Positions 1-7,995 of a DNA stretch of 64,000 bases are shown one piece after another. Positions within the stretch are counted from its first letter, which is position 1; each line of letters starts with the position of its first letter. This DNA is from VRUE01 sp963730315 (lineage in GTDB: Bacteria > Actinomycetota > Thermoleophilia > Solirubrobacterales > 70-9). Position numbers and translations under genes: made by a program. The notes under the pieces are model-generated. The model ran no database searches. It had not been told where the DNA came from and saw nothing but the letters and a program-made list of their open reading frames with translations. Location of the stretch: contig CAVSRD010000011.1 of NCBI GenBank assembly GCA_963730315.1, positions 62,001-126,000 on the forward strand, in the 5' to 3' direction.

Positions 1-371
1 CGGCTCACCCACTCGACCCCGGCGGCGATGTAGACGTCGCCCTCGCCGGCCTTGATCGCGTTGCCGGCGTGGCGGATCGCGTCGAGGCTGGATGAGCAGT
101 AGCGCGAGATCGTCACCCCGTTGACCGTCTCCGGCAGCTTCTCGGAGAGCAGCGTCACGATCCGGCCGATGTTGAACGCCTGCAGGCCCTGCGGCATGCC
201 GCAGCCGCAGAACAGGTCTTCGACCTCGGCGGGGTCGACCGCGGGGTTGCGCTCGAGCAGCCGGTCGACGACGTAGGCGCCCATCTCCTCTGGGCGAAGC
301 TGCGCCAGCGAACCCTTGAAGGCGCGGCCGATCGGCGTGCGGACGGTGTCGACGATCACTGCATCGGGCAT
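1..371 (-). CDS. Acetyl-CoA acetyltransferase (thiolase), N-terminal part, cut by window edge
   Basis: Condenses or cleaves acyl-CoA in beta-oxidation or acetoacetyl-CoA formation. The visible 123 residues are the thiolase N-terminal domain: an opening AVIVDTVRTPIGR, the strand-helix core, and the nucleophile segment RYCSSSLDAIRHA whose Cys takes the acyl group. The start ATG at 371 has GAGGAG about 9 nt upstream; a second ATG at 380 abuts that motif and is less likely. The gene continues beyond base 1, so substrate class cannot be judged. Confidence 0.9.
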   Translation of the reverse strand, partial: MPDAVIVDTVRTPIGRAFKGSLAQLRPEEMGAYVVDRLLERNPAVDPAEVEDLFCGCGMPQGLQAFNIGRIVTLLSEKLPETVNGVTISRYCSSSLDAIRHAGNAIKAGEGDVYIAAGVEWVS

Positions 372-463
372 GCGGGACATCTCCTCGAAGGGTCGGATGG
401 GCTGGAGTGCCCGGAGCGTAGTTGACCCGACTGTCCGGCGGGGTTCTCGACTAAGTTAGACCG

Positions 464-946
464 ATGTCGCTGGACGGCCTACGCGCTTGGATCGGGGAGG
501 TGGAGCGCAAGCTCCGCATGCGCACCCGCGTCTTCCTGGCGCTGGCCGTGATCGCGATCGGCGGCACCGGCGCGGCGATCTACCTGGCGATCGACACCCG
601 CGACAACGCCGTCAGCGAGGGCGACGTGCAGGCGCTGCAGGAAAAGCTCGAAGCGAGGATCGGCACGGGCGCCGCGGGCGGGGCCGGCGGCGTCGCGCAG
701 CTCGAAGCCGAACTGCGGGCGCTGCAGGGCGAAGTCGCGCAGCTTCGCGGCCGCGGCCGCGGCTCGAGCGGCGGCGGCTCGAGCGGCGGATCGGGCAAGG
801 GCGGCAGCTCAGGTGGAGGCGGGGCCGCAGCGGGCGGCGGTGGCAGCGCGGACCGAGGCGCCAGCAGCGGCTCGGCGGGCGGCGCCAGGCTCGAAAAGCT
901 CCTCCAGAAAACCAAGGAAGAAGCGGAAAAAGCGGGAGGCAAGTAG
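464..946 (+). CDS. Membrane-anchored coiled-coil protein with Ser/Gly-rich tail
   Basis: No recognised family. The 160-residue product has a short charged N-terminus, one hydrophobic segment at about residues 22-42, a heptad-like acidic/Leu-rich stretch at about 48-96 that reads as a coiled coil, then a low-complexity Gly/Ser/Ala linker (about 97-140) and a charged Lys/Glu C-terminus. This looks like a bitopic protein with most of its mass outside the cytoplasm, perhaps an envelope spacer or scaffold; that role is inference. The TAAGTT just upstream of the ATG could be a -10 box giving a very short leader. Confidence 0.6.
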   Translation: MSLDGLRAWIGEVERKLRMRTRVFLALAVIAIGGTGAAIYLAIDTRDNAVSEGDVQALQEKLEARIGTGAAGGAGGVAQLEAELRALQGEVAQLRGRGRGSSGGGSSGGSGKGGSSGGGGAAAGGGGSADRGASSGSAGGARLEKLLQKTKEEAEKAGGK

Positions 947-1067
947 CGAAGGGTCGTGCGTAATCGCACGATCCCCCCGGAATCGTCCCCCTCCTCCGTT
1001 AGATTCGCCGCAATCCACCTCGCGCTCAGCGCGAGCCTTGCCGGAAGCGGCAGCGAAAGGAGACCCA

Positions 1068-1211
1068 ATGCCTGAGGGTTACTGCGTCAAAGAGCGCAAG
1101 AAGGTCGAGATCAAAGACGCCAAACAGGTGACGATGAAGAACGGCCGCCCGGCCATCCAGGGCGTCTGCCCCGACTGCGGCACGAAGATCTTCAAGATCG
1201 GGAAGATGTAG
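1068..1211 (+). CDS. DUF5679-type zinc-ribbon mini-protein
   Basis: A 47-residue protein too small for many gene callers. It carries GYCVKERKKVEI at the start and a CPDCG knuckle near the C-terminus, the layout of the DUF5679 family of actinobacterial mini-proteins. Only three Cys are obvious (one N-terminal, two in CPDCG), so metal binding may need a partner or be partial. The start ATG follows a clear AAAGGAG with 5-nt spacing, strong support for translation. Function is unknown; a nucleic-acid-binding or ribosome-associated role would be a guess. Confidence 0.8.
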   Translation: MPEGYCVKERKKVEIKDAKQVTMKNGRPAIQGVCPDCGTKIFKIGKM

Positions 1212-1292
1212 TAGGCGTGGCTGCGGCGCCGCCCGCGCCCCCGACTGAAGCGCGGTTCGTGAAGCACGGTTCGCCTCTTGTAGATTCCTAAA

Positions 1293-1306
1293 GTGACGAA
1301 CATCAC
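1293..1306. promoter_or_regulatory. CRP/FNR-like palindrome upstream of the PAS gene
   Basis: GTGA-N6-TCAC, a perfect dyad matching the core of CRP-family operators, lies 40 nt upstream of the PAS-protein start. It may be a cAMP- or redox-linked regulator site. A 4+4 match alone can occur by chance. Confidence 0.3.
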
Positions 1307-1345
1307 GGCAGCCGGGTTGTCCGGCATTCGAGGCTAGGCGATTAC

Positions 1346-1759
1346 GTGCAAAATGCGTCACAGAAGCCGCTCGAGCTGATCCTGGCTCGCAACCTGATGT
1401 CGGCCCTCTCGACCCCGGCGTTCCTGGTCGACGAGGGCGGCCTGCTCGTTTTCTACAACGAGGCCGCGGGGATGCTGCTCGGCCGGCGGTTCGAGGAGTT
1501 GGGCACGGTCGGCCCCGAGGAGTGGGGGGCGCTGTTCGGCCCCTTCGACGGGGCGGGCGAGCCGATCCCCTACGACGAGCTGCCGCTGGTCGTCGCGGTC
1601 CGCAACGGTCGCCCCGCCCACGCCGACTTCGAGATTCGTTCGACCGACGGCACCCGCCGCCGGGTCGAGGCCTCGGCCTTCCCGATCCTCACCACGCACG
1701 GCTCGCAGGGGGCGATCGCGGTCTTCTGGCCGGCATCCACGAACGGGGCGGACGGCTGA
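1346..1759 (+). CDS. Single PAS-domain protein
   Basis: A 137-residue protein that is essentially one PAS sensor fold: the PAFLVDEGGLLVFYNEAA opening, a helix ending in LGRRFEEL, and a C-terminal FEIRSTDGTRRRVEAS strand pair. No kinase, GGDEF or HTH output domain follows, so it must act through a partner. The GTG start is the most upstream reasonable codon. It ends one base before the GTG of the downstream MBL hydrolase, so the two are probably cotranscribed and translationally coupled. Confidence 0.7.
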   Translation: MQNASQKPLELILARNLMSALSTPAFLVDEGGLLVFYNEAAGMLLGRRFEELGTVGPEEWGALFGPFDGAGEPIPYDELPLVVAVRNGRPAHADFEIRSTDGTRRRVEASAFPILTTHGSQGAIAVFWPASTNGADG

Positions 1760-1760
1760 C

Positions 1761-2660
1761 GTGGAGGTCAAGCTCTGGGGCACGCGCGGCTCGATCCCCT
1801 CCCCGGGACCCGAAACGATCCGCTACGGCGGCAACACCTCCTGCGTCGGGGTCACCCTCTCGGACGGATCGCTGCTGGTGCTCGACGCCGGCACCGGCAT
1901 CCGCAACTTCGGCCTCTCCCTGCCGGCCGAGCCGAGCCGTCTCCACATCCTCCTCACCCACCTCCACCTGGACCACATCCAGGGCCTGGTCTTCTTCGCG
2001 CCCGTCTTCCGGCCGCAGACGGAGATCGTCATCTGGGGCCCGGCCTCGCCGGAGGCCTCGCTGCGCGACCGCATAGCCCGCTACATCTCGGCGCCCCTCT
2101 CGCCGGTCGAGGTGCGCGAGCTTCCCTGCGACGTCTCCTTCCGCCACACCCCCGAGACGGAGTGGGAGATCGGCCCGGCGCGGATCCGCTCCGCCTCGGT
2201 GGCCCACCGCGGTCCGACCCTCGGCTACCGGATCGACGAGGGCGGGTGCTCCCTCGCCTACATCCCCGACCACGAGCCGGCGCTGGGCGCCGACATCGAA
2301 GCGCTGGAGGAGGACTGGATCTCCGGCTTTGCACTCGCCCGCGACGCCTCGTTGCTGATCCACGACGGCCAGTACGCCGACGCCGAGTACCCGGACCACA
2401 TCGGCTGGGGCCACTCCTCGCTCTCACACTCGCTCGCCTTCGCCCACCGCACCGGGCCCGAGCGCACCGTCCTCTTCCATCACGACCCGCTGCACTCCGA
2501 CGAGCGCCTCGACGCGCTCGGCGCCGAAGCGCGGGAGCGCTGGGTGGCTGCAGGGGGAGCGGCCGGGGCAATCGAGCTGGGCACCGAGGGGGGCGAGTAC
2601 TCGCTGCGGGCGCCGGCCCGCAGGCCGGCCGAGGCCCCCAGCTCGGTCGAGGCGGCCTGA
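1761..2660 (+). CDS. MBL-fold metallohydrolase
   Basis: Cytoplasmic metallo-beta-lactamase-fold hydrolase, 299 residues. The THLHLDHIQG segment near residue 68 is the HxHxDH zinc motif. Later ligands are visible as SVAHRGPTLGYRI, YIPDHEP and GWGHSS, and a C-terminal FHHDP completes the site. The opening KLWGTRGSIPSPG resembles proteins related to phosphodiesterase/ribonuclease-Z-like MBL enzymes, often found beside PAS or response-regulator genes; a nucleotide-linked substrate is plausible but unproven. Coupled to the PAS gene just upstream. Confidence 0.8.
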   Translation: MEVKLWGTRGSIPSPGPETIRYGGNTSCVGVTLSDGSLLVLDAGTGIRNFGLSLPAEPSRLHILLTHLHLDHIQGLVFFAPVFRPQTEIVIWGPASPEASLRDRIARYISAPLSPVEVRELPCDVSFRHTPETEWEIGPARIRSASVAHRGPTLGYRIDEGGCSLAYIPDHEPALGADIEALEEDWISGFALARDASLLIHDGQYADAEYPDHIGWGHSSLSHSLAFAHRTGPERTVLFHHDPLHSDERLDALGAEARERWVAAGGAAGAIELGTEGGEYSLRAPARRPAEAPSSVEAA

Positions 2661-2678
2661 ACGGACGCGGCGGCGCGC

Positions 2679-3158
2679 TCAGCGCCGCCGCAGGCCGAGC
2701 CGCCGCCGCAGCGGCAGCAGCCACCAGAGCACGACGAACATCGCCGCCGCAGCGGCGGTGAAGGCGACGGTTGCGACGCCGCCGAAGAGGACGTCGGTGA
2801 TCAGCATGATCGCCCCGGTCATCGCCAGCGCCAGGAAGCCGAGGCCGGCGATCACCATCCGGTTGGCGACGAAGACGAGCCAGCGCTTCTGCTGGAAGCG
2901 GAAGGTCATCCGGTGGTAGGCGGTGGGTGCGATCAGCAGCGCCGCCGAGACCGCCGTGCAGAGCAGGGTCGCGAAGTAGACCTTCTCCTCGAAGGGCGAG
3001 ATGTCGACGAAGTTGCGCTGGAACGGGACGGCGAGCAGGAAGGCGAAGAGGACCTGGACGCCCGGCAGCGCGACCCGCAGCTCCTGGAGCAGCTCGCCGA
3101 GGTTGCGGTCGAGGCGCTGGTCCTCGCTCTCCTCTCTGCCCGACGGGCGGTCGGCCAT
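2679..3158 (-). CDS. DUF6328-like small membrane protein
   Basis: A 159-residue protein with a charged N-terminus (through about residue 22), the conserved-looking ELRVALPGVQVLFAFLL segment, and four predicted membrane helices at about 33-50, 66-83, 102-122 and 126-147, closing with a basic tail. This matches the DUF6328 family of actinobacterial membrane proteins, whose function is unknown. It is transcribed alone and convergently with the MBL gene, 18 bp away. Confidence 0.65.
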   Translation of the reverse strand: MADRPSGREESEDQRLDRNLGELLQELRVALPGVQVLFAFLLAVPFQRNFVDISPFEEKVYFATLLCTAVSAALLIAPTAYHRMTFRFQQKRWLVFVANRMVIAGLGFLALAMTGAIMLITDVLFGGVATVAFTAAAAAMFVVLWWLLPLRRRLGLRRR

Positions 3159-3211
3159 GCGGTCACGATAAAGGCAGGGGACTGGCGCGGTCGACGTTTA
3201 GGATCGCGCCC

Positions 3212-3880
3212 TTGGGACGCCTCGCGGTCATCCTCGGCAGCGGCGCCGCCGGGCCCGGCGGCGCCAAGATCGTCGCCGCCGCAGAGCGGCACGACGCCTT
3301 CGTCCTGCAGCGCCACGGCAGTGGCGAGTACCTCCTCCCCCACCGGATCGACCACGCCGCCAACCTGCGCGCCCTGCTCGAAGCGGGCTGCGACCGGGCG
3401 CTGGCGATCTGCTCGGTCGGCTCGCTGAAGCCGCAGATCGAGGTCGGCAGCCTCGCCTGCCCAGACGACTTCGTCGCCCTCCAGGTGACGATCACGACCT
3501 TCGACGACGCACGCGGCCACGCCACGGCCGGCTTCGACCGGGACTGGCGGGGGAGGTTGCTGTCCACCGCGGCGGCCGCCGGCGTGCCCGTGCGCGACGG
3601 CGGCGTCTACTGGCAGACCAACGGCCCCCGCTTCGAGACCCCGGCGGAGATCGGCCTGGTCGCCGCCCACGCAGACCTGGTCGGGATGACTATGGCCTCC
3701 GAGTGCATCGTCGCCGGCGAGCTGGGGCTGCCATACGCCGGGATCTGCATGGTCGACAACCTGGCGAACGGGATCCGGGAGCGCCCCCTCTCCCCACATG
3801 AGCTGGAGCGGGACCGCGAGGCCAACGCGGCCCGCCTCAGCGACGCCCTCGACGCGATCCTCCCCGAGCTGGCGCGATGA
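3212..3880 (+). CDS. Purine nucleoside / methylthioinosine phosphorylase family
   Basis: Phosphorolysis of a 6-oxopurine or 5'-methylthio nucleoside to base and ribose-1-phosphate. Family-2 PNP/MTAP features run in order: VILGSG (phosphate loop), QRHG, LPHRIDHAANL, CSVGSLK, TNGPRFET (substrate loop) and VGMTMASE. An Asn in VDNLANG occupies the base-recognition region, which favours 6-oxopurines over adenine. The TTG start at 3212 is chosen because the VILGSG strand begins directly after it. The stop overlaps the next ATG by 4 nt. With the adjacent MTA/SAH-type deaminase, methylthioinosine is a likely substrate; plain PNP activity remains possible. Confidence 0.8.
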   Translation: MGRLAVILGSGAAGPGGAKIVAAAERHDAFVLQRHGSGEYLLPHRIDHAANLRALLEAGCDRALAICSVGSLKPQIEVGSLACPDDFVALQVTITTFDDARGHATAGFDRDWRGRLLSTAAAAGVPVRDGGVYWQTNGPRFETPAEIGLVAAHADLVGMTMASECIVAGELGLPYAGICMVDNLANGIRERPLSPHELERDREANAARLSDALDAILPELAR

Positions 3881-5148
3881 GCACTCCCGCCGTCACCGGA
3901 GCGGTCCTCGACGGTGAGACCGTCGGGATGCGCTGCGCCGACGGGCTGATCGAGGCGATCGGGCCGGAGGTGACGCCGCAGCCCGGCGAGGAGACGATCG
4001 ACGCCGCCGGGGCGCCGCTCGTGCCCGCCCTGGTCAACGGCCACACTCATGCGGCGATGACCCTGTTCCGCGGCTACGCCGGCGACCTTCCGCTGATCCG
4101 CTGGCTGCGCGAGAAGGTCTGGCCGGTCGAGGCGAAGCTCGACCCCGACGACGTCTACTGGGGCACGCGGCTGGCCTGCGCGGAGATGATCCGCACAGGC
4201 ACCGCCCGCTTCTGGGACATGTACTGGCATCCGCAGGCGACCGCGCGCGCAGTCGAGGACGCCGGCCTGCGCGCCCACATCGGCGGTCCGCTGCTCGATG
4301 TCGGAGCCGACAGCCCCCACGAGCTGCGGGAGGCGGCCCTGCGCGACGTCGAGGCGCTGGCCGACTTCGGCCCGACGATCGACACCTCGCTCGCCCCGCA
4401 CTCGATCTACACGGTCAGCGAAGGGCTGATGCGCTGGGCGGCGGAGCAGGCGGCCGAGCTGGAGCTGCCGATCCACATCCACCTCTCCGAGACCGAGCAG
4501 GAGGTCGAGGACTGCCTGGAGGGGCACGGCGAGCGACCCGCCGCCTACCTCGACCGGATCGGGGCGCTCGGCGAGCGGACCGTGCTCGCCCACGGCGTCT
4601 GGCTCGACCAGGCGGAGCTGGAGCTGATCGCCGAGCGCGGCGCGACCGTGGTCGCCAACCCCGTCGCCAACCTGAAGCTGGCGGTGGGCGGCGTCCTCCC
4701 CTATGCGGCAGCGCGCCGCGCCGGCGTCGCGGTCGGGCTGGGCACCGACGGAGCCGGCTCCAACGACTCGCTCGACCTGCTCTCCGACCTGAAGACGTTC
4801 GCCCTGCTGCAGCGCCACGCGAGCGGCGACGCGACCGTGCTGCCGGCCGCCGAGGCGCTGGAGATCGCAACCGGGGCGCGGGCGCCGGGGCTGCTCGACG
4901 GTGCGGGCCCGAGGCCCGCCGGGCGCCTCGTCCCCGGCGCCCCCGCCGACTTCCTGCTGCTGCGCAAGGACGCGCCCGAGCTGGGGATCGGCGACCTCGC
5001 CTCCGACCTCGTCTACGCGGCGAGCGGCTCGGTGGTCGACACGACCGTCGTCGCCGGCCGGGTGCTGATGCGGGGCGGCGAGGTCGAGAGCGAGGCGGAG
5101 ATCCTCGCCCGCGCCGCGGAGCGGGCGCGGCGGCTGGGGATAGCCTGA
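3877..5148 (+). CDS. Amidohydrolase, MTA/SAH (aminopurine nucleoside) deaminase-like
   Basis: TIM-barrel metal-dependent hydrolase of 423 residues that would deaminate 5'-methylthioadenosine, S-adenosylhomocysteine or 5'-deoxyadenosine. Visible ligands: NGHTHAAMT (HxH), HIHLSET, LAHGVWL and GTDGAGSND, matching the subtype III amidohydrolase metal site. The FRGYAGDLPLIRWL stretch after HxH is typical of the MTA/SAH deaminase group. ATGA overlap with the upstream phosphorylase argues that the deaminated nucleoside goes straight to phosphorolysis. Confidence 0.85.
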   Translation: MSTPAVTGAVLDGETVGMRCADGLIEAIGPEVTPQPGEETIDAAGAPLVPALVNGHTHAAMTLFRGYAGDLPLIRWLREKVWPVEAKLDPDDVYWGTRLACAEMIRTGTARFWDMYWHPQATARAVEDAGLRAHIGGPLLDVGADSPHELREAALRDVEALADFGPTIDTSLAPHSIYTVSEGLMRWAAEQAAELELPIHIHLSETEQEVEDCLEGHGERPAAYLDRIGALGERTVLAHGVWLDQAELELIAERGATVVANPVANLKLAVGGVLPYAAARRAGVAVGLGTDGAGSNDSLDLLSDLKTFALLQRHASGDATVLPAAEALEIATGARAPGLLDGAGPRPAGRLVPGAPADFLLLRKDAPELGIGDLASDLVYAASGSVVDTTVVAGRVLMRGGEVESEAEILARAAERARRLGIA

Positions 5149-5155
5149 AGATCGC

Positions 5156-6346
5156 ATGCTCGACGTCCTGCGCACGATCGGAGAAGGCTTCGAACAGTCG
5201 CTGCTGATGGCCTATGAGGTCTGGTGGGCGCTGGTGCTCGGCTTCGCGATCTCCGGCATCGTCCAGGCCTGGGTGCCGCGCGAGCGGATCGAGTCGACGC
5301 TCGCCGGCCGCGGCCCGAAGCCGGTCGCCTGGGCGACCGGGCTCGGCGCCGCCTCCTCCTCCTGCTCCTACGCGGCGATCGCGATCGCCCGCTCGCTGCT
5401 CCAGAAGGGCGCCTCGGCGACCACCGCACTCGCCTTCCAGTTCGCCTCGACCAACCTCGTCTGGGAGCTGGGCCTGGTGCTCTGGGTGCTGATCGGCTGG
5501 CAGTTCGCCCTGGCCGAGTACGTCGGCGGGATCATTCTGATCGCCCTGATGGCGGCGCTGCTCCGCTTCTTCGTCTCGCCGCGGCTCGAAGCGCAGGCCC
5601 GCGCGCACGCCCAGGAGGCGCAGGAAGGCCACATGCACGACCACGGCTCGGACGGCGAGGGCGAGCAGCCGCGGACCCTGCGCGAGAAGCTGGTCTCGGC
5701 CAGGGCCTGGACCGACGTCGCCCACAACTTCCGCGCCGACTGGACGATGCTCTGGAAGGAGATCACGATCGGCTTCCTGCTGGCCGGCTTCATCGGCCTG
5801 CTCGGCAACGACTTCTTCAACTTCCTCTTCGTCACCGACGCGCCGCCACTCGTGCGGACGATCGAGAACGTCCTGGTCGGGCCGCTGATCGCGGTCCTCA
5901 GCTTCGTCTGCTCGGTCGGCAACGTGCCCCTCGCAGCGGTGCTGTGGTCGGGCGGGATCAGCTTCGCCGGGGTGATCGCCTTCATCTTCGCCGACCTGAT
6001 CGTGCTGACGATCGTCGCCGCCTACCGCAAGTACTACGGCACCGCCTTCGCGCTGCGGATCACCGCGCTGATGCTGGCGACGATCGTGATCGCGGCGCTG
6101 ATCGTCGACGGGCTGTTCGGGGCGCTCGGGCTGATCCCGAGCGGCCCGCGGCCGACCCGCAACGACATCTTCGGCTCGGTCGAGGTCGACTACAAGCTGT
6201 TCCTCAACGTCCTCGGCCTGGCGATCTTCGCGACGCTGTTCTGGCTCACCCGCCGCGACGCCGCCCGGGCGAGCGCCGCGTGCCCCGCCCACGCCGCCGA
6301 AAGCCCGGCCGACGCGGCGAGCAGCAGGGCCACCCGCGGGTCGTAG
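5156..6346 (+). CDS. YraQ/ArsP-type permease (DUF318)
   Basis: Integral membrane permease with two repeated four-helix bundles. The hallmarks are GAASSSCSYAA early in the protein and the matching FVCSVGNVPLA in the second half; these two Cys-containing motifs define the ArsP/YraQ family linked to arsenic or metal export. A His/Asp/Glu-rich cytoplasmic loop (about residues 155-175, GHMHDHGSDGEGE) could bind metal. The conserved fold ends near FWLTRRDA; the final roughly 25 residues are read through antisense MFS sequence, giving a 157-bp tail-to-tail overlap. It starts 7 nt after the deaminase stop. Confidence 0.8.
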   Translation: MLDVLRTIGEGFEQSLLMAYEVWWALVLGFAISGIVQAWVPRERIESTLAGRGPKPVAWATGLGAASSSCSYAAIAIARSLLQKGASATTALAFQFASTNLVWELGLVLWVLIGWQFALAEYVGGIILIALMAALLRFFVSPRLEAQARAHAQEAQEGHMHDHGSDGEGEQPRTLREKLVSARAWTDVAHNFRADWTMLWKEITIGFLLAGFIGLLGNDFFNFLFVTDAPPLVRTIENVLVGPLIAVLSFVCSVGNVPLAAVLWSGGISFAGVIAFIFADLIVLTIVAAYRKYYGTAFALRITALMLATIVIAALIVDGLFGALGLIPSGPRPTRNDIFGSVEVDYKLFLNVLGLAIFATLFWLTRRDAARASAACPAHAAESPADAASSRATRGS

Positions 6347-7461
6347 GCCTGCGAGAGCCAGCCGCTCAGCGGTCCGCCGATCGGGGTCGAGCCGAGGAAG
6401 ACGACCGAGTAGAGGGCCATCACCCGGCCCCGCATCGCCGGCTCGACCGCGAGCTGCAGGGTCGAGTTGACGCTGGCGGCGAAAGTCACCGCGGCGGCCC
6501 CGAGCAGAGCCAGCACCGGGATCTCGAAGGCGAGGGTGGGCATCGCGGCGGCGAGCAGCGCCAGAGCGCCGAAGGCCAGCGCCGCAACGGCGATCAGGCG
6601 CGGGCCGGTGCGGCCGCGGGCGCCGACGACCAGCGCGCCGATCACCGAGCCGACCCCCATCGCGCTGACCAGTGCCGCGTAGGCGCCGGCGCCGCCGTCG
6701 AAGCTGAAGGTGGCGAGCAGCGGCAGGACGACCTGGAAGTTGAAGCCGAAGGTGCCGACCAACGCCATCAGCGCCAGCGGCACGGCCAGCTCCGGCGTGC
6801 GGCGCACGTAGCGCAGGCCGGCGCGGATCGCGCCCGGCTCGCGGCCCGAGGTCGGGCCGGCGCCCAGGCGGCTCGTATCCATCCCCCAGAGGGCGACGAT
6901 CATCACGCCGAAGGTGGCGGCGTTGACGGCGAAGCAGGGGACGACGCCGACGGTGGCGATCAGCACCCCGGCGAGCGCCGGGCCGGCGATCCGCGCCGTC
7001 TGGACGAGGACGCTGTTGAGGCTGACCGCGTTGACGACGCGGTCGGGGCCGACCATCTCGATCACGAAGCTCTGCCGGGTCGGGTTGTCGATCGCGTTGA
7101 CGGCGCCGCGGGCGAAAGCGGCGACGTAGACCATCCAGGGGGCGACGATGCCGGCAGCGCTGACCGCGAGCAGGCCGAGCGCCGGCAGCGCCATCAGCGC
7201 CTGGGTGGCGATCAGCAGGTCGCGCTTCGGAAAGCGGTCGGCGAGCAGGCCGCCCCAGGCGCCGAGCAGCAGCATCGGCAGGAACTGCAGCGCGGTCGTC
7301 AGGCCGACCGCGACGCCGCTGCCGGTCAGGGTGAGGACGAGCCAGATCGCTGCGACCGCCTGCATCCAGTTGCCGGACAGCGAGACGAGCTGCCCGACGA
7401 AGTAGCGGCGGTAGTTGGGGACCGAGAGGGAGCCGAAGCTGCGCCTTACCGCGGCGCTCAC
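6190..7461 (-). CDS. MFS exporter, EntS-like
   Basis: Twelve-helix major facilitator of 423 residues. Opening NYRRYFVGQLVSLSGNWMQ and the GAWGGLLADRFPKRDLL cytoplasmic loop are typical of the EntS/MFS_3 exporters of siderophores and drugs. Its ATG overlaps the MarR stop by 4 nt, so the regulator and pump form one operon. The last 21 residues are probably run-on antisense to the permease gene because the usual fold ends near WAGHAALAR. Substrate unknown; the MarR partner suggests an aromatic or drug-like inducer. Confidence 0.85.
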   Translation of the reverse strand: MSAAVRRSFGSLSVPNYRRYFVGQLVSLSGNWMQAVAAIWLVLTLTGSGVAVGLTTALQFLPMLLLGAWGGLLADRFPKRDLLIATQALMALPALGLLAVSAAGIVAPWMVYVAAFARGAVNAIDNPTRQSFVIEMVGPDRVVNAVSLNSVLVQTARIAGPALAGVLIATVGVVPCFAVNAATFGVMIVALWGMDTSRLGAGPTSGREPGAIRAGLRYVRRTPELAVPLALMALVGTFGFNFQVVLPLLATFSFDGGAGAYAALVSAMGVGSVIGALVVGARGRTGPRLIAVAALAFGALALLAAAMPTLAFEIPVLALLGAAAVTFAASVNSTLQLAVEPAMRGRVMALYSVVFLGSTPIGGPLSGWLSQAYDPRVALLLAASAGLSAAWAGHAALARAASRRVSQNSVAKIARPRTLRNSL

Positions 7462-7925
7462 TCTGCGCCCCCGGGGCGCTTCTCCTCGAGCATCCGCTCG
7501 AGGATCTCCGCCCCCCGCTCGAGTGTCTCCAGGTCGGCGGCCGGAAGCTCTCGCATGCGACGGGCGAGGTAGGCGTTCTTCCGGCCGCGCAGGCGGTGCA
7601 GCCGCTCCCGGCCCGCGGCGGTGACGCTGACCAGGGCGCTGCGGCCGTCGTCGGGGTCGGGAGTTCGCTCGACCAGCCCCGCCTCGGTGAGCGCGCGTAG
7701 CGTCCGCGTCGCGGTCGGCCGCTTCACCCGCTCGATCCCCGCCAGCTCGCTGGGAGTCAGCGGCCCGTGGCGCTCGACGCTGGCCAGCGCCGCCGCCGTC
7801 GTCGGCGTCAGCTGCCCGGCCGCCCCGGCAGCCTCCTGCCGCAGCCGCCGCGCGGTGCGCACGATCGCCAGCCGCAGCCTGGCGGCGGAGGCGGCAAGCG
7901 AGGTGTCGGCAGCCAGTTCGGTCAT
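7458..7925 (-). CDS. MarR-family transcriptional regulator
   Basis: A 155-residue winged-helix dimer repressor. Helix-turn-helix region GPLTPSELAGIERVKRPTAT is followed by the wing DPDDGRSALVSVT, with long N- and C-terminal dimerisation helices. It is the first gene of the marR-MFS operon and overlaps the exporter by 4 nt. Its divergent spacing to the channel gene contains a direct repeat that is the likely autoregulatory operator. Ligand unknown. Confidence 0.9.
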   Translation of the reverse strand: MTELAADTSLAASAARLRLAIVRTARRLRQEAAGAAGQLTPTTAAALASVERHGPLTPSELAGIERVKRPTATRTLRALTEAGLVERTPDPDDGRSALVSVTAAGRERLHRLRGRKNAYLARRMRELPAADLETLERGAEILERMLEEKRPGGAE

Positions 7926-7928
7926 TTG

Positions 7929-7949
7929 ATTAGCCTTGGTAATTAGCCT
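7929..7949. promoter_or_regulatory. Direct repeat in the marR/channel divergent promoter
   Basis: ATTAGCCT occurs twice, 13 bp start to start, in an unusually AT-rich patch immediately upstream of the marR ATG. A further related CTAGCAAACTAGT lies next to it. This is a good candidate MarR operator overlapping its own promoter. Confidence 0.45.
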
Positions 7950-7995
7950 AGCAAACTAGTAGGGCGCGCACGCCGCAGCGTCGAAGGAGACGCGA

